From the NCBI GenBank assembly GCA_029931535.1, contig JAQPZY010000650.1, positions 15,001 to 79,000 of the forward strand: a stretch of 64,000 nt of DNA, given 5' to 3'. Positions 1-12,362 of the stretch are shown here, piece after piece. This stretch comes from Margaritifera margaritifera. Lineage: Eukaryota; Mollusca; Bivalvia; Unionida; Margaritiferidae. Each line of letters begins with the position of its first letter. Positions within the stretch are counted from its first letter, which is position 1. The notes beneath the pieces were generated by a model. That model made no database searches, was not told the origin of the DNA, and saw only the letters and a list, made by a program, of their open reading frames with translations. A program made the translations under genes and the position numbers.

Positions 1-460
1 ACTACGCATTATATGGAGATAATTCGGTACGCTGCTTTAGGTACATTGAGAGCCAGTTTAGCAACAAAGGTTTGCCGCTGGAAAATATAATGATTGAACT
101 TTATTTGCATTTAGGCAATTGGCCATCAGCAAGTATACACAAATATATTTAAGTTTGTTACAAATATTGATGGTGACACGTTTAATATATAAAGAATAAT
201 AAGTCTATCGAATTTACCAACATTCGATAAATACTAAGATATATACTTACGTATGCATACCCACATTCACAAGCACACTCATACATCACATGCGTGCGCT
301 TAAATACAAGCTCCTTCGGGAGAAGACATGAAAAGTATTATCAATATATAAGTAGTATTCAAAATGCTTTTCTTATTAGTATTATAAAAAAACATTATAC
401 ATCAAATATGAGAGATAGTAATGCATGTATTAATCAATGAAATGGAGATGAGACGAAGAG

Positions 461-461
<1 letters not shown>

Positions 462-545
<84 letters not shown>

Positions 546-553
546 AATAAATA
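462..553. repeat. (AT)n followed by (AAT)n microsatellite
   Basis: About 69 bases of perfect AT dinucleotide pass into AAT trinucleotides. The run lies just past the 3' end of the minus-strand LINE remnant. On that strand it reads as a TTA-rich tail, so it may have grown from the LINE's simple-repeat 3' terminus. Bases 1-461 hold nothing I can identify. Confidence 0.9.
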
Positions 554-573
554 ACTAATTAAATCATGTAATT

Positions 574-2300
574 TTAAGTAGCATTCATCATATTATTACG
601 TTCAATTAGTGCTCTATGATTATAATTTCCCAGATTTCTAACCTCGGTAGTTTTAGTGGAACTGAGTGAAATAATAAATTTCAACATACTTGGTCCTTTC
701 CAAAAATAAGAGTTTATATACTTCTTTCTTAGCGGCAAATAACAGTGGCATTCTAAAACAAAGTGATACTCATCTTCCAGCACGTTGCAACAAATACAAA
801 TTCTTTTATTTAGTGGGGTACAATGTGGTCTCTTCTATCTCCCTGATTCAACATGTAAAGTATGGGCAGACATTCTTATTTTTGAAAGGGATTTTCAAAT
901 TTTTTTCACTGTTACTATATCTAAGTACTCCTTATAGCCAAAATTTTGTCACAAATTTTTATATAATCTAGCTCTTGAAGATTCTCTGATTCTTGATTGC
1001 CAATTTTGAATAAACTGGTCAGATAGCCGTTGTTTAACTAAGGACAAGAAAACATTTATAATCCCAACAGCTTGATTTATCCACACTTCAACCAGACCGA
1101 GACTATTTAATAAATTCCGGACTAACAATGCCCAATTTTTCTTTCCATGACTGTTTTCTATGTCAGTAAGCATTAGATTATATATTACCGATATATATTT
1201 CCTATTATCTGAAGAGATTATCTTAGTCCAGTATTTCAAGATGCGGTAATATCTATTGATCTGTAAGGGTGTCCTTCCCAATTCACCATATACAAAATCA
1301 TTTTGGGTAGATTTTTTTAACCCCAAGAAGATTTTTTCAGCATTTCCTTCAATGAACCCCCATACTTCTGATCCATAATTAAGAATTGGTGAAATTAGTG
1401 TGTCAAAAATTTCACACTTTACCTTTGGGGGCATATTTCCAAACTTGTATAAATATTTATCCATTGCAAATAATGCTTTTGATGCCTGAGCACTTAAAGT
1501 TTGTTGAGCAAGTGTGAAAGAACCCCCGGTTGTAAAAACAATTCCAAGAAATACAAATTTGTTGACAACCTCTAATTGTAAACCTTTATAGCTGAATGAA
1601 GAATCATCTGCTATTCTTCCTCCGTTGCGGAAAATCATAATTTGTGTTTTATTTGTATTAACTTTAAAGTGCCACTTATCACAATATGTACTCAAAGCAC
1701 TTAGTCCCTTTTGCAGACCCTGTTGTGACTCTGAAAGTATTACTAGATCATCCGCGTATAAAATAAAAAACAGTTGTGGCAAACCTAAGTCAGCACCTTG
1801 AACACCACTGTTAATAACTTCTTCTTCAATGTCATTAATAAACATGGAAAATAAGAAGGGGGACAAGAATTCGCCTTGATGCATGCCAGTTACACATACA
1901 AATTCTTCCGACATGATGTTATTGAATCTCACCCTACTTTTGACATTTTCATACATTGAATATATACTATTAAATATTGTATCTCTTATTCCTAATTTAA
2001 GCAATTTATACCATAAAATATCCCTTATAATAGAATCAAACTCTTTAGCAAAATCAACAAAAGCACAAAACAATTTTTTACCTGAGTTAATATAATGATT
2101 TGTCAGCCCATGTAATTTGAAAATGTTATCAGTTGTGGAAATATTTTTCCTAAAACCATCCTGAGCTTCAACAAATACCTGATGTTCCTCCGCCCAACTA
2201 ACATATAAAATGCCATTCAAGTGTTGAACAATATAATTTTGTATAAATATTTTTTAGTTGCCCGATCGGGCTTTCACTGTGAGAGAAATGGTTGCCCGGT
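574..2300 (-). pseudogene. 5'-truncated LINE reverse transcriptase remnant
   Basis: This is the C-terminal two-thirds of a non-LTR retrotransposon polyprotein. The open part is 949-2220. It carries the RT palm with motif LYADDLVIL (YADD at 1747-1758, about residue 155), an upstream A-motif-like AFVDFAKEFDSI and a B-motif-like GMHQGEFLSP. Beyond the stop at 949-951 the same frame continues to 574 and ends in a Cys-rich tail (CICCN, then EDEYHFVLEC). Two further in-frame stops occur between 840 and 900, and one upstream near 2257. No frameshift is needed anywhere. The endonuclease domain is missing, so the copy is 5'-truncated and dead. The clade (L2/CR1/RTE-like) cannot be settled by eye. The open frame begins with a TTG, so no genuine start is present. 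Confidence 0.85.
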
Positions 2301-2427
2301 CTTGGATTTGTCTACTACTGATACTATATACAGGATCATACAAGTCGGCATGTGATTGTGTTTAATAATTCATGAACACTCCAGATCACGAAACTACCGA
2401 GGAGCGTAGTGAAATTAGTAAACGTAT

Positions 2428-2790
2428 TACATACATCTAGCAAAATCCCCAACAAAACAAAACCCCAAACCCCTTACCCACCATAGCTAGAAAGTATAAC
2501 TTACATCTAGCAAAAAGAAACACCCCAACCCAACATAACTAGAAAGATCACATTCATCTATCAAAACCCACCCACCCCACCCGACAGAGCTAGAAAGTAT
2601 CACATACATCTAGCAAAAAAAAAAAAAAACAACAAAAAAAAAAAAGATATAGTTAGAAAGTATCACAGACATCTTGCAAAACCCAGCCCACCTCACCCGA
2701 CATAGATAGAAAGTATCACATACATCTAGCAAAACACACCCGCACGATATAGCTACAAAGTATCACATACATCTAGCAAAAAGGACAAGA
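2428..2790. repeat. Degenerate 50-62-bp minisatellite, about 7 units
   Basis: Repeats of a unit containing 'tagaaagtatcacatacat' followed by 'ctagcaaaa' and a C-rich spacer of variable length. One unit has an expanded A-tract near 2617-2645. Nothing coding is visible in it. Confidence 0.85.
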
Positions 2791-3360
2791 ATACAGCTGT
2801 GCACACACAAACATCATTATTGCATAGGGCTTTCGTTCTGACCCAAGAAAGTCCTCTTCAGGTGAAAACAGTATGGTCCTGAAAACAAACCCGATATTAA
2901 ACTAACGGCGTCGCGAAATCCAAATTAAGATCACCAAAATCACGCGGCTACTTTGAGCCAACCTCTTTTGTACCTTTTCGGAAAAAAAAAATATATAAAA
3001 AATACATAAAATAAAACAAAGTAAGCACAGTACACAAAAAGAAACAAACTACCTAATAGGAAAATTCACAACTCAGAATGATTCGGGAATGTGACTACCG
3101 CATTTTTCGGCGATAGGATAGGGACCGCCCACGAAAATAGACAACTGGGCATAAATTTAACATATTTCAGCAAAGTAACCAAAGTAACAGCTGTGAGGCG
3201 AAGGAGACGGACGAATGGTTTAAAGGATGCTAACAAGGCGCCGGACTCCGAGGCTTTGTGGATGGAGAAAGAAACTAACTAACGTTATGGCCACATGTTA
3301 GAATGCACTGTATTAATCCGGATAACGTTTGTATGACCAAATTTCAAGGCACAAAAAAAC
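2791..3360. other. Non-coding stretch, nothing recognised
   Basis: The stretch has mixed composition with A-rich runs near 2980-3060. A 63-codon open frame at 3091-3282 is basic (RRRRR near its middle) but resembles no family I know, and no neighbour supports it. Confidence 0.4.
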
Positions 3361-5118
3361 GTCCAAGTTACTTAACACAGTAAGAGTCTGCTAAATTTAT
3401 TTCAAGAAATATTTATTTACGATGGATTCAATCCAGGATATAGACAAATTTCGAAAAAAGGAGATAAACAAAATATGTATATCTGTGATATACAAAATAT
3501 GTATATCTGTATATCTATGAGATACACAGAATGTGTATATCTATGTGATACACGAAATGTGTATATCTATGAGATACACAAATTGTGTATATCTATGTGA
3601 TACACAAAATGTGTATATCTATGTGATACACAAAATGTGTATATCTATGTGATACACAAAATGCGTATATCTATGTTATGCACAAAATGTGTATATCTAC
3701 ATGACACAGAAAATATGCATATCTATGTGATACACAAAATTTGTATATCTATGTGATTTGTAAAATTTTTGGGTTTGCAAAGCTGTCCGAGCTCGATCAA
3801 AATTAATACATTATAGTCGGAAAAAACTGCAGGTGTGGTTGGCATATTATATTGTGTATGGGTTTCAGTCTAGTTTACTTGTCCATGTTTTTCATCAGTC
3901 AGAGCTCAGTTCTGAATATGGGCATTTACGGTAACTGCTAACCAGTTTTCCATGTCAACTCTTTAAATTGCTTCCTGTAAGCCAGCAGCATCACGCCATG
4001 CTCTTTATGGCCAGCACACAACAAAGAAGCTTTATTTTTGCATGTGGCAAGTTTATTTCCGACTCCCATTAGGGGCTGATAATGAACCCCAAACCACTAT
4101 TCAATTCTCGTTACATTAAGATAGCCAGCGTTTGAAGTGTTTGAGGGTGGTTACAATTTTCCCAAGAGTTTTCTTCCCGATAGTTCGAGAGACATATTAT
4201 GAGGACACGCGGACCAAGTATTCATACGCGCATATAGATGAGAGAGAGAGAGAGAGTTTCCGATATAATGAAATTGTACAAAATTCAAAAAGAATATTGC
4301 TTTATATGAAGGAGCATTTTATTAAATGTAAATAAATAAAGAAAGAAAGAAATAAAGAAATAAATAAAAAACATAATTCCTTGACGATTTAATTGAAATA
4401 TCTTCGTGTACCCATGGGGAGTTGACATTTTACATTGCATGAATATGTAAGAGTCTATACATTTATTTCAAGAAATATTTATTTACAATGGATTCAATCC
4501 AGCATATAGATAAATTCCGAAAAAAGGAGATACACAAAATATTTATATCTATGTGATATACAAAACATGTATATCTATGTGATACACAAAATGGCCAGCA
4601 CACAACAAAGGAGCTTTATTTTTGCATGTGGCAAGTTTATTACCGACTCCCATTAGTGGCTGATAATGAACCTCAAAACCACTATTCAGTGCCCATGGGG
4701 AGTTGACATTTTACATTGCATGACTATGGTGTCCAGCAACTGACAGTTATATTGAAGACGAGCATATATTGTCAGTCAGAATCAAATTGGCGACAATCAG
4801 AGTCTGTTTTAAGCATTTTATTTTTGTCAACTTCATCGTTTATTTTATACACCTTTTAAAGAATTGTATCATCTTTACCTTTTGTATTTCATCTTGTAGT
4901 ACACTATATTTACGTTTATTGGGAAGTCCTTATCTTCCTAAAGTGTTTGTTCTTTTCTTTCTCCAATTTTTTATTATTATTTTTACACTTTAGAACTTAA
5001 CTTTTTTAATCGGCACTATATGATCAGTGATGCGCTGAGGTCCCGTCAAACAACATACATTCATGTACAATTTAGAAAGCTTTAGTAATTCCAAATCATT
5101 TTGAAAATCAGACTTTAT
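3361..5118. repeat. Composite, partly tandem repeat block left of the intact LINE
   Basis: A segment starting near 3377 ('taagagtctgctaaattta') recurs in altered form near 4447. A second segment, 'ggccagcacacaacaaag' through the following ~95 bp, occurs at 4010-4103 and again at 4593-4690. The phrase 'catggggagttgacattt' also occurs twice. The block is therefore an older partial tandem array. Between 3470 and 3765 it contains about eleven copies of a 26-bp unit ending in 'gatacacaaaa'. The last 1,167 bp (3952-5118) are repeated after the LINE. Confidence 0.85.
3952..5118. repeat. Left copy of the 1.17-kb direct repeat flanking the LINE
   Basis: It is nearly identical to 8896-10063; only a few differences are visible (around 4407-4415 and near 4553). 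Homology starts at 'atgtcaactc' and stops at 5118, the second base of the LINE ORF's ATG. See the findings for interpretation. Confidence 0.95.
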
Positions 5119-8100
5119 GAATCTGAATATACTGAGCTGGAATGTTAGAGGAATTATGTCCTCTGCTCTTAGCTTTAGTGCAATGCTGGACAAATATAAT
5201 GTTGATGTAGCTTGCATAACTGAACATAAACTATTACAGAACATACTTCCATTTTGCGATTCTATTCGTTCTGATTATAAATGCATCGCTAAGGCAGAGG
5301 ATATTTCCTCTAATAGCACGTTAATAAAATGTGGTAAAGGAGGAGTTGCAATCTTCTGCAAAACCTCTCTCATGAGATATGCTAACTTCATAGATGACGT
5401 TAAAAGTGACAGAATTGTTGGCATAGAATTCAAATTTCCAGATATGCAAAATGTATATATTTTTTGTGTATATATGCCGACCCTTCTGTATGGCATAGAT
5501 TGTTACAGGGCGCAAATTGAGTTGATTCAAAATCTGTATGATCAGTACTCACAGCTGGGTAACGTGTATTTTACAGGGGATTTCAATGCAGTAGCTGAAC
5601 CAGACACTTTTAGAGATTACAAAGACAGGGTATTTCATGAGTTCTTGCGATATAATAATCTAGTGAGTGCTGGACATTTAATAATATGCACTGGTTCCCG
5701 TTATACATTCACCCCAGCAAGAACGATGATTGATCATTTTGTACTGTCGGATCAATGCATAGGTAGCTTACGGAGTGTGCACATTGTTTCAGATTACGAA
5801 GAGCACGTGATATCTGACCACCTCCCTATCCTTACTTCCCTTCGTACAGTGACCTGTGGGAGAGACTTCAGACAGTCTATAAAGAGAAATAACATAGCTT
5901 GGAATAAATTAGACGCCGATACATTGAAAAATTATCAAACTGAGCTGGACCATCGCCTGAAAACTTTTGATATAGATACTATTTCGGACAATGTTGATAG
6001 ATTTTACGGGCACATTGTTAATGCAATACAGCAGTCAAGCGACATCACGCTTCCAAAGTCCAAATTCAATTATCATGCCAAACCATACTGGTCAAATGAA
6101 CTCAAAGAAGCACATAAACTTCAAAGACAAGCTAGGTATATTTGGATAAATGAGGGAAGACCGAGGGGTGGTCAATATAATTCTTACAGAGAATATAAAG
6201 ATAAGAAGAGAGACTTTAGAAACCTTCAAAAACTAGCTGTGGAAAAATATATGGGTGAGGTATATGAAGAAATTGAAACAGCACATGAATGCGATGTAAG
6301 GCACTTTTGGAAAGTGATCAATGTTAAGAGAGGGAACAATATAAATTTTTGTCAGGAACTATCAACTGATGGAGTTTGTGTCCGTGATGATGCTTCCATT
6401 GCAAATGGCTTTGCCAGATACTATGAGGACATTCACACGCCAAATTTTAGCCATAGTTTTGACGAAAACTTTTATGAATTTATAGAGAGTGAATTAAATC
6501 GGGCTCTACAAGATGGAACAAGCCATATCGAGGCCTTACAGACCAGTATCAGTGTAAATGAAGTAAGAGAAAGCATTAATAGTCTAAAGAAATCAAAAGC
6601 ATCAGGCCATGATCGAATTTGCAATGAACATTTGATCTATGGCAGCGATTACCTCATAGAGTGTATGACAATTTTATTTACTCAGATGATTGATCAATCT
6701 TACATACCTGTAGACTGCAAAAAAGGGTTAGTAATACCACTGTACAAAGGTAACAGAAAATCAAAGAACTCCCTCGAAAGTTACAGGCCTGTTACTTTAC
6801 TGCCTGTTATCTACAAAACTTTTGAGAAAATTATTCATGAACGTTTGGTAACTTGGCTCAAAGATTTTAATTCTAATATACCCAGTTCACAACAACATGG
6901 TTACCAAAAAGGTTTAGGCTGCACAACAGCGAGTTTTTCGCTGTTGCAATCAGTACAATATAATGTAAACATGGGTTCACGGGTTTTTGCTGCTTTTCTT
7001 GATACAAAAAAGGCATTTGATACCGTGTGGCACAAAGGGTTACTTTTTAAATTATTCATGTTGGGAATTACGGGTAAATCCCTTTTGATATTTTTTAACA
7101 TGTATATAAATTTACAGAGCAAAGTCCTTGTCAATGGGCAATTTTCAGACTGGTTCTCAATTGGCCAAGGAGTGAGACAAGGGGGTGTTTTATCAACCTT
7201 GATGTACACAATATTTATAAATGACTTGCTGCTCCAGTTAGAGAATAGTGGATTTGGAGCAAAGATTGGATCCTTAGCTGTGGGAAATCCAACCCTAGCT
7301 GATGACATTTCACTTTTGGCTATATATCCTAGCAATCTACAAAAGCTGTTAGATATAGCATACGCCTACAGCAATAAGTGGCGATTTGAGCTTAGTGTCA
7401 CAAAGTCATACATTATCATTTTCGGTCCCCAATACAAGAATTATGTCAATATGAAATGGTATCTTGGGCCGTCATGTTTGCCGGTTACTGATTCGGCAAC
7501 ACACCTGGGACACCGGATTAACTCAAAGCTGACGTCGCATGACGCAATACTCGATGCATGCAAGAAAGGGAAAAAATCTTTTCACGGTCTGTTTGGCATT
7601 GGCATTAAACCTAATGGTTTAAATCCTTTGGTTGCTGCAAATGTGATCAAAAAGGTAATTTTTCCTTCAATGTTTTATGGAAGTGAATTATGGTTTAATA
7701 TTTCAAAAAGTGACCTCTCTTCATTGGATAAAACTCTGAGGTATGTTGCCAAACATTTACAAGGCTTCCCAACACATACAAGATCAAACATCGCTCTGGG
7801 AATGTTAGGATGGACATCAGCTCAGTCCGAAATTGATAGAAGAAAATTGATGTTTTTACACAGATTGTGTTTGATGCCTAATAACGTACATACTAAACGT
7901 GTGTTTAACGTTGCGTTATTTCACTTCATTTTGAGCGGATGCATGTCAAGCTACGGGTTAATTTCAAATCTATATTATACGTTAAAGAAGTTTGACTTGC
8001 TTGAGTATCTAACTGATTATTTGCAGCATTCCGAAATTCCAGATAAACAAAATTGGAAAGAAATTGTAAGGTCAAAAATTGCTGGTCTTGAAAATAGCCT

Positions 8101-8548
8101 CTGGAGAGTTCGTATGTCTAATCAAGCAGATTTTGATAGATTCTCTTCGATACACGAATCCTTGCGACCTGCCTCAGTATGGCAGTCTGCTAAATCCAGA
8201 CAGCACACTAAGGTATTTACATATGTAGCTAAACTATGGGCTGCTGTTCCTCAAACACAGCTCGATATGTGTATTCGATGTGGGAATGTTTATACAGACT
8301 TGATACTTCATTGTTGTGTTGCTTGTCCCTATATGTCGGATTTCAGAAACTCTTTCTGGGATTTCCTGACTGATAAATTTCCACTGAGCCTGCATATTAC
8401 GTTATTTAATGCAGAAGATGAGCTGCTACTGCAATATCTTCTAGGTAAAAGGTTACCAGCAGGTGTAATCGACAAAGAAAACTGCAAGTTATTCGCCCTG
8501 TATGCAGCATACTTTGTCATGCAGTGTGCAGCTATCTTCTGCAAATAA
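5117..8548 (+). CDS. Intact LINE ORF: AP endonuclease plus reverse transcriptase
   Basis: This is a single 1,143-residue polyprotein with no internal stops. Residues ~1-240 form an exonuclease-endonuclease-phosphatase (APE-type) domain with SWN at 7-9, the acidic E36, TGDFNA at 153-158 and SDH at 233-235, which is the expected catalytic order. The RT domain spans roughly 520-820, with TKKAFDTVW, GVRQGGVLS and the active-site box LADD at 727-730, where most LINEs have YADD or FADD. A Cys/His cluster (CIRCG at 1052-1056, then HCC) lies near the C-terminus, typical of CR1/L2/Jockey-like elements. There is no RNase H domain and no separate ORF1 in view. The start is fixed by a TGA 18 bases upstream in frame. 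The intact frame implies a recent insertion and possible activity in cis. Confidence 0.95.
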   Translation: MNLNILSWNVRGIMSSALSFSAMLDKYNVDVACITEHKLLQNILPFCDSIRSDYKCIAKAEDISSNSTLIKCGKGGVAIFCKTSLMRYANFIDDVKSDRIVGIEFKFPDMQNVYIFCVYMPTLLYGIDCYRAQIELIQNLYDQYSQLGNVYFTGDFNAVAEPDTFRDYKDRVFHEFLRYNNLVSAGHLIICTGSRYTFTPARTMIDHFVLSDQCIGSLRSVHIVSDYEEHVISDHLPILTSLRTVTCGRDFRQSIKRNNIAWNKLDADTLKNYQTELDHRLKTFDIDTISDNVDRFYGHIVNAIQQSSDITLPKSKFNYHAKPYWSNELKEAHKLQRQARYIWINEGRPRGGQYNSYREYKDKKRDFRNLQKLAVEKYMGEVYEEIETAHECDVRHFWKVINVKRGNNINFCQELSTDGVCVRDDASIANGFARYYEDIHTPNFSHSFDENFYEFIESELNRALQDGTSHIEALQTSISVNEVRESINSLKKSKASGHDRICNEHLIYGSDYLIECMTILFTQMIDQSYIPVDCKKGLVIPLYKGNRKSKNSLESYRPVTLLPVIYKTFEKIIHERLVTWLKDFNSNIPSSQQHGYQKGLGCTTASFSLLQSVQYNVNMGSRVFAAFLDTKKAFDTVWHKGLLFKLFMLGITGKSLLIFFNMYINLQSKVLVNGQFSDWFSIGQGVRQGGVLSTLMYTIFINDLLLQLENSGFGAKIGSLAVGNPTLADDISLLAIYPSNLQKLLDIAYAYSNKWRFELSVTKSYIIIFGPQYKNYVNMKWYLGPSCLPVTDSATHLGHRINSKLTSHDAILDACKKGKKSFHGLFGIGIKPNGLNPLVAANVIKKVIFPSMFYGSELWFNISKSDLSSLDKTLRYVAKHLQGFPTHTRSNIALGMLGWTSAQSEIDRRKLMFLHRLCLMPNNVHTKRVFNVALFHFILSGCMSSYGLISNLYYTLKKFDLLEYLTDYLQHSEIPDKQNWKEIVRSKIAGLENSLWRVRMSNQADFDRFSSIHESLRPASVWQSAKSRQHTKVFTYVAKLWAAVPQTQLDMCIRCGNVYTDLILHCCVACPYMSDFRNSFWDFLTDKFPLSLHITLFNAEDELLLQYLLGKRLPAGVIDKENCKLFALYAAYFVMQCAAIFCK

Positions 8549-8734
8549 GGTACTTAAACTTGCAACTTATGCAGCTGAGGAACACTTTAATGATGGATAT
8601 ACTGTAAGAATCTATGTTCTAGTATTCTATTTTATATCATAGACGAACAATGTTATGATATTCACACTATAGATCTCTTGACATTATTGTATGTACGAAG
8701 TAATTGATGTTGGTTCTACGGCGCCCCGGATTCA

Positions 8735-8778
<44 letters not shown>

Positions 8779-8897
8779 TCGTGTTTGTTTGTTTTGTATT
8801 CATTTCTTTATTCTAGTACTTATTTATTGATTGTATTCAGATGATTTATTGTTATATCATGCAATCTTCTACGGAAGGAAATAAAGATGATGATGAT
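8549..8897 (+). mobile_element. LINE 3' UTR and terminal GAT repeat
   Basis: The segment holds a 40-base T-tract (8737-8776), then a canonical AATAAA (8880-8885) immediately followed by gatgatgatgatg. A polyadenylation signal plus a short tandem tail instead of poly(A) is the usual 3' end of several LINE clades. The downstream direct-repeat copy begins inside the GAT run, so the exact terminus is ambiguous by a few bases. Confidence 0.8.
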
Positions 8898-10063
8898 GTC
8901 AACTCTTTAAATTGCTTCCTGTAAGCCAGCAGCATCACGCCATGCTCTTTATGGCCAGCACACAACAAAGAAGCTTTATTTTTGCATGTGGCAAGTTTAT
9001 TTCCGACTCCCATTAGGGGCTGATAATGAACCCCAAACCACTATTCAATTCTCGTTACATTAAGATAGCCAGCGTTTGAAGTGTTTGAGGGTGGTTACAA
9101 TTTTCCCAAGAGTTTTCTTCCCGATAGTTCGAGAGACATATTATGAGGACACGCGGACCAAGTATTCATACGCGCATATAGATGAGAGAGAGAGAGAGAG
9201 TTTCCGATATAATGAAATTGTACAAAATTCAAAAAGAATATTGCTTTATATGAAGGAGCATTTTATTAAATGTAAATAAATAAAGAAAGAAAGAAATAAA
9301 GAAATAAATAAAAAACATAATTCCTTGACGATTTAATTGAAATATCTTTGTGTAACAAATGGGGAGTTGACATTTTACATTGCATGAATATGTAAGAGTC
9401 TATACATTTATTTCAAGAAATATTTATTTACAATGGATTCAATCCAGCATATAGATAAATTCCGAAAAAAGGAGATACACAAAATATTTATATCAATGTG
9501 ATATACAAAACATGTATATCTATGTGATACACAAAATGGCCAGCACACAACAAAGGAGCTTTATTTTTGCATGTGGCAAGTTTATTACCGACTCCCATTA
9601 GTGGCTGATAATGAACCTCAAAACCACTATTCAGTGCCCATGGGGAGTTGACATTTTACATTGCATGACTATGGTGTCCAGCAACTGACAGTTATATTGA
9701 AGACGAGCATATATTGTCAGTCAGAATCAAATTGGCGACAATCAGAGTCTGTTTTAAGCATTTTATTTTTGTCAACTTCATCGTTTATTTTATACACCTT
9801 TTAAAGAATTGTATCATCTTTACCTTTTGTATTTCATCTTGTAGTACACTATATTTACGTTTATTGGGAAGTCCTTATCTTCCTAAAGTGTTTGTTCTTT
9901 TCTTTCTCCAATTTTTTATTATTATTTTTACACTTTAGAACTTAACTTTTTTAATCGGCACTATATGATCAGTGATGCGCTGAGGTCCCGTCAAACAACA
10001 TACATTCATGTACAATTTAGAAAGCTTTAGTAATTCCAAATCATTTTGAAAATCAGACTTTAT
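8896..10063. repeat. Right copy of the 1.17-kb direct repeat flanking the LINE
   Basis: It matches 3952-5118 with a one-base length difference. It ends at 10063; the next base (T, in 'attagtaagctc') replaces the G of the LINE start codon. No LINE coding sequence follows. Confidence 0.95.
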
Positions 10064-11280
10064 TAGTAAGCTCACTAAAACTTGAATTAGAAGTTAAACA
10101 TTTGATTTTTTCTAAAGCGAATGTATTACTGTTAAATCAAGCTAGACGACTGCAGTTTATGGGGCGACTAGTGCACAAATTGAGTAGGATCGACTGTGGA
10201 TGATTTAGTGTTCTAACAAGGTAATATCATTTTGTGTAACATTTTCGCATTTGGATGCTGCTCTCCACCCCCCCACCCCACCCCACCCCCACACACACTG
10301 CTCAATGAAAATATAAAATATTGCGCAGGGAGCGTCCGTTAAAGTGCAGACTTGCTATTTTTTCTTTCATTCTTTCAATATTCAGTAATTGTAGCTCTTG
10401 TTTCAGATATAGATATAACACTGAATACAAAACTCTCTTCTTAGTCTAAATATTGCACGAATAAGAAGGTTGGTTATATTTATCCATTCTATGTGAAAGA
10501 TATGTCAATCCATAAATTAATGCTGAAAACATAACAATGGTTCATTTGTAAGGTTTACCGCCATATGGACTATGGAATGTCATATAAGAATGTTTGCACA
10601 ACATTCCACTACGTTTGAGGATACACAACATAATGTTTGCGAAGCGCAAAAGAAATAGAATATATCAACTTATTTAGTATCTACAATCATACCATCTTAA
10701 TTTTTTATTTATTTTTTTTAGACAAGGTTAGCATCAATCAGCAATTTTTCTTTACGAACTTAAACCGGAACAGGTTGCGTATATTTAATGCTGTTGCACA
10801 ATTCACACAATTAAACAAAACAACAAAAAATTGTTTTAGACTTACCTAATTTATTTATTTTTTGTTCGCGTATGTTTCATATTGACCGAATTCCTAGTCA
10901 ATTGAAATGCACCGAGGAAGAGTTTCTTTGGGCATTTCTGTGCTTGCCCTGGATCTCTTGACGTAATCGAGCGGAATGAAAAGTAGTTTCTACGAACGGT
11001 GCTTTCCGGGAATATGTCAGAATCAAGACACATTAGCTTGTATTACAATTCAGTGATGACTCGTGTCACAAAAGCGTATTGACTGTAACTTCTAAGAAGC
11101 TTGAAGCATTAATTTGCGTTGTTTCAAGGCCCAAGCTCGGAATTTAAGTTGGGAGAGGAAACAGTCTCAATGAAAAAGAAGTATTCTAAGTTGAAAGAAC
11201 TTGTGACTAACCCTTTTGGTTTCCTAATATATGCTGTACAATATGTGTAAAACCCGATAGGAAGTAACAGTGTTTGCCTA
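10064..11280. other. Intergenic, nothing recognised
   Basis: It holds a short C-rich/CA-rich run at 10266-10300. The small open frames (10637-10849, 10851-11033) show no motifs. Confidence 0.4.
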
Positions 11281-11282
11281 AA

Positions 11283-11303
11283 TACAATCAGCGTATATAA
11301 TAA

Positions 11304-11386
<83 letters not shown>

Positions 11387-11405
11387 ATCAGCGTATATAA
11401 TAACT

Positions 11406-11436
<31 letters not shown>

Positions 11437-12245
11437 TATACAATCAGCGTATATAATAACTTATATATATATATAATATATACAATCAGCGTATATAATA
11501 ACTTATATATATATATATATATATAAAATATATACAATCAGCGTATATAATAACTTATATATATATATAAAATATATACAATCAGCGTATATAATAACTT
11601 ATATATATATATATAATATATACAATCAGCGTATATAATAACTTATATATATATATATATGTAAAATATATACAATCAGCGTATATAATAACTTATATAT
11701 ATATATAATATATACAATCAGCGTATATAATAACTTATATACATATATATAATATATACAATCAGCGTATATAATAACTTATATATATATATATATATAA
11801 TATATATATACAATCAGCGTATATAATAACTTATATATATATATAATATATACAATCAGCGTATATAATAACTTATATATATATATATATAAAATATATA
11901 CAATCAGCGTATATAATAACTTATATATATATATAAAATATATACAATCAGCGTATATAATAACTTATATATATATATATATATAATATATACAATCAGC
12001 GTATATAATAACTTATATATATATATATATGTAAAATATATACAATCAGCGTATATAATAACTTATATATATATATAATATATACAATCAGCGTATATAA
12101 TAACTTATATACATATATATAATATATACAATCAGCGTATATAATAACTTATATATATATATATATAAAATATATACAATCAGCGTATATAATAACTTAT
12201 ATATATATATATATAAAATATATACAATCAGCGTATATAATAACT

Positions 12246-12280
<35 letters not shown>

Positions 12281-12301
12281 TACAATCAGCGTATATAATA
12301 A

Positions 12302-12362
<61 letters not shown>

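Noticed and set aside
4132..4335. 67-codon ORF repeated identically at 9076-9279 (and 4769-4993 repeated at 9714-9938)
   Set aside because: Both pairs are identical only because they lie in the 1.17-kb direct repeat; no motif, low-complexity GA run inside.
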